DNA of 64,000 nucleotides from Ahaetulla prasina (Eukaryota > Chordata > Lepidosauria > Squamata > Colubridae), in assembly GCF_028640845.1 (NCBI RefSeq), contig NC_080541.1, positions 153,949,502-154,013,501 of the forward strand, in the 5' to 3' direction. Positions 57,650-64,000 of the stretch are shown piece by piece. Under the pieces are notes generated by a model that had not been told where the DNA came from, did no database searches, and worked only from the letters and a program-made list of their open reading frames with translations. The first letter of the stretch is position 1. Each line of letters starts with the position of its first letter. A program made the translations under genes and the position numbers.

Positions 57650-58312
57650 AATAGAATAGAATAGAATAGAATAGAATAGAATAGAATAGAATAGAATAGA
57701 ATAGAATAGAATTTTTATTGGCCAAGTGTGATTGGACATACAAGGAATTTGTCTTGGTGCTTATGCTCTCAGTGTACATAAAAGAAAAGATACGTTCATC
57801 AAGGTACAACATTTACAACACAAATGATGGTCAATATATCAATATAAATTGATAAATATATGGGCCGGGATAGCTCAGGCAATAGAGAAGCCTGTTATTA
57901 GAACACAAAGCCTGCAATTACTGCAGGTTCGAGCCCGGCTCAAGGTTGACTCAGCCTTCCACCCTTTATAAGGTAGGTAAAATGAGGACCCAGATTGTTG
58001 GGGGGGCAATAAGTTGACTTTGTAAAAAATATACAAATAGAATGAGACTATTGCCTTATACATAGTAAGCCGCCCTGAGTCTTCGGAGAAGGGCGGGGTA
58101 TAAATGTAAACAAACAAACAAATAAATAAATAAATCATAAGGATTGCCAGCCACAAAGTTACAGTCATACAGTCATAAGTGGAAAGAGATTGGTGATGGG
58201 AACGATGAGAAGATTAATAGTAGTGCAGATTTAGTAAATAGTTTGACAGTGTTGAGTGAATTATTTGTTTAGCAGAGTGATGGCCTTCGGGGAAAAAACT
58301 GTTCTTGTGTCT
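57650..58312 (-). mobile_element. Snake1-type CR1-L3 LINE 3' end, reverse strand, split by a SINE
   Basis: (AATAG)n at 57650-57711, UTR to ~57855, then a SINE (57862-58132), then the UTR resumes (CATAAGGATTGCCAGCCACAAAG) up to GTTCTTGTGTCTAGA at ~58312 where the mariner-like piece begins. Joining the two halves restores the order seen in 46781. Confidence 0.9.
57862..58132 (+). mobile_element. tRNA-SINE with L2-type tail
   Basis: Head GGGCCGGGATAGCTCAGGC (box A), GCAGGTTCGAGCCCGGC (box B, 57923-57939), body GGTTGACTCAGCCTTCCACC ... AAAATGAGGACCCAGATTG, tail AGCCGCCCTGAGTCTTCGG/AGAAGGGCGG then (AAAC/AAAT)n. The best-preserved copy of its type in the window, inserted in the Snake1 LINE and therefore younger than it. 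Confidence 0.92.
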
Positions 58313-58489
58313 AGATGGTGGCAAATGGGTCCTAGAAAAAAAAATTACCAACTTTTTAACAATTGCAGAGAATGACTTAATAACTGTGGCAAACAAAATG
58401 GGGGGGACGGGGACGCACTTAACAACTATCTCACTTAATAACAGAAATTTTGTATTCTGTTGTGGTCATAAGACGAGGACTAGCTGCAG
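58313..58489. mobile_element. Mariner-like MITE fragment, 'TACAGGTAGTCC' family
   Basis: TAATAACTGTGGCAAACAAA, CACTTAACAACTATCTCACT, and the right end GTGGTCATAAGACGAGGACTAGCTGCA match the family of 35728 and 38406. The left part is missing or degraded. Confidence 0.68.
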
Positions 58490-58614
58490 TCTAAGATGAA
58501 TCTCCCATTAGCTATTACTTTTCCATAAATAAATAAGAATCTCCTTGAGCCACCCATTTTATAAATCACTTCCCACCAAACCGGAAACTAATATGAACAT
58601 GGCATTGTTGAATA

Positions 58615-59163
58615 TGGTGAAAATATTTACAGATCCCTCACATCCTGGACATAAACTGTTTCAACTCCTACTCTCAAAACGACGCTATAGAGCACTGCAC
58701 ACCAGAACAGCTAGACACAAGAACAGTTTTTTCCCGAAGGCCATCACACTGCTAAACAAATAATTCCCTCAACACTGTCAAACTATTTACTAAATCTGCA
58801 CTACTGTTAATCTTCTCATTGTTCCCATCACCCATCTCTTTCCACTTATGACTGTGACTGTAATTTTGTTGCTGGTAATCCTTATGATTTATATTGATAT
58901 GGATTGTCCCTGTTTGCTTATTTGTACCCTATGATTATCATTAAATGTTGTATCATTAAGTGTTAAATTTGTACCCTATGACCATCATTTGTGTTGTAAA
59001 TGTTGTACCTTGACGAATGTATCTTTTCTTTTTATGTACACTGAGAGCTTATGAACCAAAACAAATTTTTTGTGTGTCCAATCACACTTGGCCAATAAAA
59101 TTCTATTCTATTCTATTCTATTCTATTCTATTCTATTCTATTCTATTCTATTCTATTCTATTC
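58615..59163 (+). mobile_element. Snake1-type CR1-L3 LINE with ORF2 end and (ATTCT)n
   Basis: Reads KIFTDPSHPGHKLFQLL, then YRALHTRTARHKNSFFPKA and ITLLNK-stop at 58761-58763, a 3' UTR of ~340 bases and (ATTCT)n at 59101-59163. The C-terminal frame is intact here, unlike in 48199. Opposite in strand to the copy at 57650, with the 5' breaks facing each other ~300 bases apart. Confidence 0.92.
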
Positions 59164-59182
59164 AGTGAGGAATTCTAATGAA

Positions 59183-59424
59183 GCAGCATGGCCTAGTGGT
59201 TAAGACATCAGTTTAGAAACGGAGAGACCATGAGTTCTAGTCTTGCCTTAGGTATAAAAGCCTGCTGGGTGTTTGGGACAGTCAATCTTTCTAAGCCCAA
59301 CCCACCTCATAGGGTTGTTGTTGTGGGGTAAAATAGGAGGAGGAAGTTGTATCAGGTATGTTCGCTGCCCTAAGATATTTATCAAAATAATGAAAGCAGA
59401 TAAAAATATGAATGAATGAATAAT
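59183..59424 (+). mobile_element. tRNA-derived SINE
   Basis: Head GGCCTAGTGGTTAAGACATC, box B GAGTTCTAGTCTTGCC, then CCCAACCCACCTCATAGGGT, AAAATAGGAGGAGGAAG, and a tail with GAATGAATGAATAA. Same family as 4228 and 1225, the best preserved of the three. Confidence 0.82.
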
Positions 59425-59716
59425 GAAGATTTATAATTACTGCTTTTTCAGGGGTCAGGATGAGTTTTTTTCAGGAGTCAGCTGTTGACTGAAGATTAAA
59501 CGACAAAGCAAAGTTTTGCCTGAAATGTTCCGTTGATCCAGGCAAAGGATAAATTGTCTCCTTCTTTATTCGATTTTTATTAACTAGTTGGAGTGTCAAA
59601 AAAGACAGAACTGAAAGGTAGGCAAGTTTCCACATGTGGGTTTCTCCTCCAGCCCTGCAACCTGAAGTAACTGATGGAGGAATAATGAATCGGCAATAAT
59701 CAGTGAATACTGAATG
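59425..59716. other. Unassigned DNA
   Basis: No gene or repeat recognised. Confidence 0.45.
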
Positions 59717-59724
59717 CTCTTGTT

Positions 59725-59855
59725 CAGAGGTGAGCACCGATAGCCCCTTTACGACCTATGGACTTCATCTCCCAGAATTCCTGAGCCAGCTGGGCTCAGG
59801 AATTCTAGGAGATGAAGTCCACAGGTCATAAAGGGGCTGTCGTTGCCCACCCCTG
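59725..59855. mobile_element. Palindromic hAT MITE, 131 bp
   Basis: Flanks CTCTTGTT (59717-59724) and CTCTTGCT (59856-59863) match at 7 of 8. Halves AGCCCCTTTACGACCTATGG and CCACAGGTCATAAAGGGGCT pair; the centre GAATTCCTGAGCCAGCTGGG folds into a tight hairpin. Confidence 0.9.
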
Positions 59856-60012
59856 CTCTTGCTTATAATAGGCCACCCAAGAGAAGCAAAATTATTTTCT
59901 CAGTTGCAGCTCTTAAGAAAGTATGCTTTGCAGGAATGGTGAGACAATAGTAAAGTTTAAATAATTCCCATTTCTTCTAACTGCTTGATCCTTATTTTCT
60001 ATGCATTATAAC

Positions 60013-60330
60013 CAGTGGTGAAATCCAATTTTTTTTTACTACCGGTTCTGTGGGTATGGCTTGGTGGGCATGGCAGGGGAAGGATACTGCAAAATCTCCA
60101 TTCCCACCCCACTCCAGGGGAAGGATACTGCAAAATCCCCATTCCCTCCCCACTCCTGGGGAAAGGATATTGCAAAATCTCCATTCCCACCCCACTCTGG
60201 GGCCAGCCAGAGGTGGCATTTGCTAGTTCTCTGAACTACTCAAAATTTCCGCTAACGGTTCTCCAAACTACTTAAAATTTCCACTAACGGTTCTCCAGAA
60301 CCTGTCAGAACCTGCTGGATTTCACCCCTG
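60013..60330 (+). mobile_element. hAT MITE, 'GGTGAAATCC' type, 318 bp
   Basis: Perfect 8-bp duplication ATTATAAC (60005-60012 and 60331-60338). Ends CAGTGGTGAAATCC and GGATTTCACCCCTG. The interior has three repeated GGATACTGCAAAATC or GGATATTGCAAAATC modules. The best reference copy of the family in this window. Confidence 0.94.
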
Positions 60331-60338
60331 ATTATAAC

Positions 60339-62064
60339 TATTTATATCTATCTTTCATAATTAGCCTCTCACTACTGCCAAAGATTCAGCCTTTATCTCC
60401 CACTCCTCCAGAGTAATCGCTAAATGGTTCTACCACGGACATGTGAATTTTCATCTGTTGGAGATTTTTCTACCATTTATATTGAATAATTGGACAACTC
60501 TTGGACTGGCCTGTTGGTAAAAGCACTTAGGTCATCTGTCCTTTTTCTTGCTTGGGGAAAAAAAAAAGCATGTTTGGCCAAGGGGCACTTTGTACTGAAC
60601 TCTGATGCACAGTCCATTGTAATAACAGTAAAGTTTAATGATGCATGACTTGGAGAGATTGACAAATTTCCAGCCAAAGTATTGATTCCAAGAGAATTTA
60701 TGAAGCACATTCTGTATTCTGTGTCATTAGAGTCCATTTTTGGCTGAAAGAATCATGTAAAATAGATTTTTAAATGAGTGGTAATAGCCAGACATAAAGG
60801 AGGTATTGACGTGTGTCATGAAGGGTGAAATAGCATGCCAGGTAAAGGCATATAACAAATTGAAAACAACAGCATTGCAACTCCCTACAAATGTAAATTT
60901 GTTTTTAGATTTTAATCAACCCTTTGTTTCAGTGCATATGAATTCTGCCACCTACACAAAAGAGTAATTTTTAACAAAATAATTATTTACAGTTTGATTT
61001 CAGGCTTGACATTTAAATAGGAGTGTTAAATATGAGCTGCTCAAATGCACACCTCACTCACAGACACATTAATCGATATGTATCATGTATTATATTACAA
61101 CAACAAAAAAAGATATCTGATTTTATTAAAGGGGGGGGGGAGGACCCATTTTGCTTAGTTGAGCAATATGTGAAAATTATTAATTTGAGTTTTCAACAAG
61201 ATCGCACAAAGTTTGGGGGAGATTAAGAATTGAGTATGTCTCCAATACTAAACCATATGATGTGACAAGTTGCTGTTTTTTTTAGAACTGATGAGAATTG
61301 AAAGGATACCATTGAAGGAGGGAGGCTAAAGCTGGGAAGCTCACACAAAGCTGGCAAAAAAGGGGAGAAGACAATAACTGGTTTTACCGCAAAGTAACAC
61401 TGCATTTTAATTGCATTCCAGCCGTCTCTTTTTGAACGAAAGAGAGAATAAAGGTCACCTAGGTCTAGCCGTGTTACGGCCTCTACATAGACCAGACATA
61501 AATATATCTCCCTCATACCCGAAGCACCATGAGAATCGGTTAAATCCTCCTTTGAGTAGCTGTTTTTTAACAATTCAGAAGTATATCAGCTTGATAAAGA
61601 AAGGAAAAGAAGGGGAGGGAGTAGGGATGGGGAAGCATGGTTGAGGCTGACAAATTCAATAGATTTCTTGGTGCCCTAGTGAAAAACCCTTCATGGTTTC
61701 AGTGGTCACTGAATAGGATTTCTAAGTTATTCCATTTGCCCATCCTGGAAAGAAGTCCAGAAAAAGGTTCTTTTGCTAAATTAATTCTTGAGAATTAATT
61801 TAAAAGAAGGGCTCTGAATAATGGAACTGGGACAGTTCTTTTTTTTTTAAATTATTATTTCAGCTTGATCTTGGAAGCTGTTTTCCATTTCTAGGATTAA
61901 GTTCTTCATTGTGTACAAGTATACATTACATCTGAATTACTCAAACTAGTAGATGTATGGTGTTTTTCCCCCCCCCTTCTTATCAGGCAAAAGAAAGATT
62001 TTTGGTTCAAGACCTGACAATTGAGGAAGAACCTATAACTCATTTTAAAGATATGCAGCATTCC
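60339..62064. other. Unassigned DNA
   Basis: G-run at 61131-61142. ORFs up to 116 codons on the reverse strand (61223-61573) have no recognisable domain. The evenly composed stretches 60480-60760 and 61270-61570 contain no simple repeats and could be conserved non-coding DNA, which cannot be tested here. Confidence 0.4.
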
Positions 62065-62275
62065 AGAGGAAGGGGCACTTTGATATAATGGTTAAAGATC
62101 TCAGGATAGAAACTGGAAGACCATGAGTTTTAAGACACAAAGCCAGCTGAAAGCCAGTCACTTTCTTCTAGCCCTATAAAGGAGGCAATGGCAAGCTACT
62201 TCCCCCCAAAAAAAACTTGCGAAGAAAACTATATGGACTTGTCTGGATGGTCACTAAGAGTCAAAACTGACTCAA
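62065..62275 (+). mobile_element. tRNA-derived SINE with 'AAGAGTCAAAACTGACT' end
   Basis: Head CTTTGATATAATGGTTAAAG, GAAGACCATGAGTTTTAAG, then AGCCAGTCACTTTC, GGCAATGGCAAGCTACTTCC, TTGCGAAGAAAACTATATGG and GTCACTAAGAGTCAAAACTG. This order is that of Anolis-type tRNA SINEs as I recall them. Its 3' end abuts the LINE at ~62276. Confidence 0.7.
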
Positions 62276-62692
62276 AGCGACTTCAGTCTGACCTAAGCAT
62301 AGTACATAAAATTATCTACCACAATGTCCTACCTTTCAATGTCTACGTCAGCTTCAATCACAACAATACACAAGCAAATAATAATAGATACAAACTCAAG
62401 GTAAACTGCTCCAAACTCGATTGTAGAAAATATGACTTCAGTAACAGAGTGGTCAATGCCTGGAATGCACTACCTGATTCTATAGTTTCTTCCCCAAACC
62501 CCCAACACTTTAAGCTTAGACTGTCTACTGTTGATCTCACCCCATTCCTAAGAGGTCTGTAAAGGGTGTGCATAAGTGCACCCGTGTGCCTACCGCCCCT
62601 GTCCTAATATTCCTTTTTACTTACTCTTTTCATGTATCCAAATTATGTTTATACTTTTACCTGTTATCTTATATATGATTGACAAATAAATA
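62276..62692 (+). pseudogene. CR1-like LINE 3' end with ORF2 C-terminus
   Basis: In the frame ending at the TAA at 62560-62562, it reads DLSIVHKIIYHNVLPFNVYV, then RKYDFSNRVVNAWNALPDSI, the typical closing block of CR1/jockey-type reverse transcriptases. Then a 130-base UTR and a polyadenylation-like AAATAA before the (ATAC)n tail. Same family as the reverse copy at 2266. Confidence 0.8.
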
Positions 62693-62751
62693 CATACATA
62701 CATACATACATACATACATACATACATACATACATACATACATACATACAA
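62690..62751 (+). repeat. (ATAC)n microsatellite at the LINE tail
   Basis: About 15 perfect units directly after the LINE's AAATAAATACATAC end; probably expanded from its tail. Confidence 0.93.
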
Positions 62752-63074
62752 AATCTGTATTTGGAATGCTTTCAGTATAGTTACAGCCTTGAGGACTAGC
62801 ATGTAAAATAGGCATTTTGTGTCAGTTCTTTGGGTGATAGTCCCCATTATACTGGGACTAGAGATGGTATTGGTCAGGATATTAGTAAACCAAAGAGATT
62901 CGTACCTGAAATGAGATTCCTATTGAAATCCCAGGAATTGTTTCTCAAGGTTCCTGTTGATTAAATGTAATGTTTTATTTCAACCCAGTAAAGATTATGG
63001 GATGCTTATCCTGATACGTTACTACTTCAGTCTGCCCGGTATCTTTGGGAATTGAGTAGCATAGAAGTTTAATA

Positions 63075-63077
<3 letters not shown>
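62752..63077. other. Unassigned DNA
   Basis: No gene or repeat recognised. Confidence 0.45.
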
Positions 63078-63159
<82 letters not shown>

Positions 63160-63170
63160 TTATTATTATA
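63078..63170 (+). repeat. (ATT)n microsatellite
   Basis: About 30 trinucleotide units with one interruption near the right end. No LINE tail is recognised beside it. Confidence 0.95.
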
Positions 63171-64000
63171 GAATACTAATTAATTTTCCATGAACGTTTT
63201 ATGCAGTGTGGCAACACATCAAAAATGCTGAGATGACAACAGTATATTTCAATCACCTATAGCACCAGAATATTTTGGGAATGAGAGCAAAAATTTTCCA
63301 TAACGGAGATCATGAAAATAGAGATTTGTAGTTTTTACATAGAAATTAGTAGATAGCAAAATCATCTGCAATTTGAAGTCTATGTGATAGCAGAAACCAT
63401 TTTATTCAAACATAACTTTGTTCCATTAGTACGGTTAGAATAACGGGTTTTTTCCCTCTCTTTTTAAATAGCTTTTTTAAAAGATCAAAAGTGATCCCTG
63501 GACATGAAACTCTTCATCTGCCATTGAGCTAATTCCTGGTTTCTTTTCTATTACAGTGTTTTGCCCCCATTGTTGGATAAAAGTTCAGAAATGGGAAAGA
63601 GACAAAAGAGAAGTAAATGCCATCATTTTCATTTTATGCAAATAATTGGAGTTAGCACTTGCCTGTTTCGGATTGGACTTTCCTATTAAGTTTTTCTTTG
63701 TTTTAGGTGGTTTGAGCCTTTAAATTTTCACCCCAATTTTCACAGAAGCTACAAGGCCTGACAAACAAGGCAAATATACTAGTTTGTGGCTTCAGAAGTT
63801 TATATTGTCAATGTTTTGTTGCATTTTAGAAATTATACTCCATGAACCATTTCCCTTTAGTTCACATTCTCCTAGATGTTGCCAGTTTTAGACAGGGCAC
63901 CTCTCACATCTTTGTGGTGAATCTGGGTGTAGAAATAAGATAATCCAAACCGTAAATTGAGATGTATGTAATTAGCACACCGGACTGCAACAAATCAAGT
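63171..64000. other. Unassigned DNA
   Basis: No ORF above 60 codons and no recognised repeat. Confidence 0.45.

Noticed and set aside
57923..57939. tRNA gene-like box B
   Set aside because: Part of a SINE head; the rest does not fold into a tRNA and continues into the SINE body.
61223..61573. Reverse 116-codon ORF
   Set aside because: No recognisable domain, unremarkable composition and no repeat family; most likely chance.

Overview
The window looks like AT-rich, non-coding (intergenic or intronic) DNA from an advanced snake. The strongest clue is seven 3' ends of one non-LTR element that run into (AATAG)n/(ATTCT)n tracts. This matches the microsatellite-seeding CR1-L3 'Snake1' LINE described in snakes. 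A Sauria SINE with a Bov-B-type AAAGGTAAAGG end, squamate tRNA-SINEs, CR1, an L2-like LINE and many small hAT elements agree with that. I find no host exon, rRNA, tRNA gene or CRISPR array that I can support. Nearly every coding-looking stretch belongs to a transposable element.

Layout. 1-5 kb: a Sauria SINE beside a Snake1 tail, a CR1-like LINE end, two tRNA-SINE copies and a mariner-like MITE. 5.0-9.0 kb: an older CR1 LINE split by a young, nearly full-coding L2-like LINE (endonuclease and reverse transcriptase, three stops and one frameshift). 9.7-11.1 kb: a short solo LTR, a hAT MITE and a CR1 3' end. 12.6-13.4 kb: an L1 relic with a perfect hairpin. 13.4-20.5 kb: mostly unique DNA and microsatellites. 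20.5-21.6 kb: two inverted copies of a hAT MITE. 25.4-27.8 kb: an L2-like end fused to a different LINE, two SINEs, and a piggyBac-like relic. 28-31.5 kb: a further hAT MITE, a 0.2-kb direct duplication at about 95% identity and two tandem SINEs. 33-36 kb: a Snake1 end and a mariner-like MITE. 38-45 kb: a longer mariner-like element, a solo LTR inside a hAT-like element, and the longest ORF outside repeats. 46.8-50.1 kb: two Snake1 ends in tandem and a 760-bp hAT element carrying coiled-coil-like coding sequence. 51-60.3 kb: hAT MITEs, a reverse CR1 relic and two Snake1 ends in opposite orientation, one split by a SINE. 62-62.7 kb: a SINE and a CR1-like LINE end with an (ATAC)n tail.

How the parts work together. 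The LINEs supply reverse transcriptase, and SINEs appear to borrow it through shared 3' tails. One SINE type ends in the same stem-loop as the L2-like LINE here. A second SINE type shares its body but has another tail. The DNA elements are all non-autonomous, and many keep readable 8-bp (hAT) target-site duplications, so insertion order can be read in several nested loci. Coordinates of diverged repeats are approximate (by eye, tens of bases). Family names come from recognition, not from a database search.
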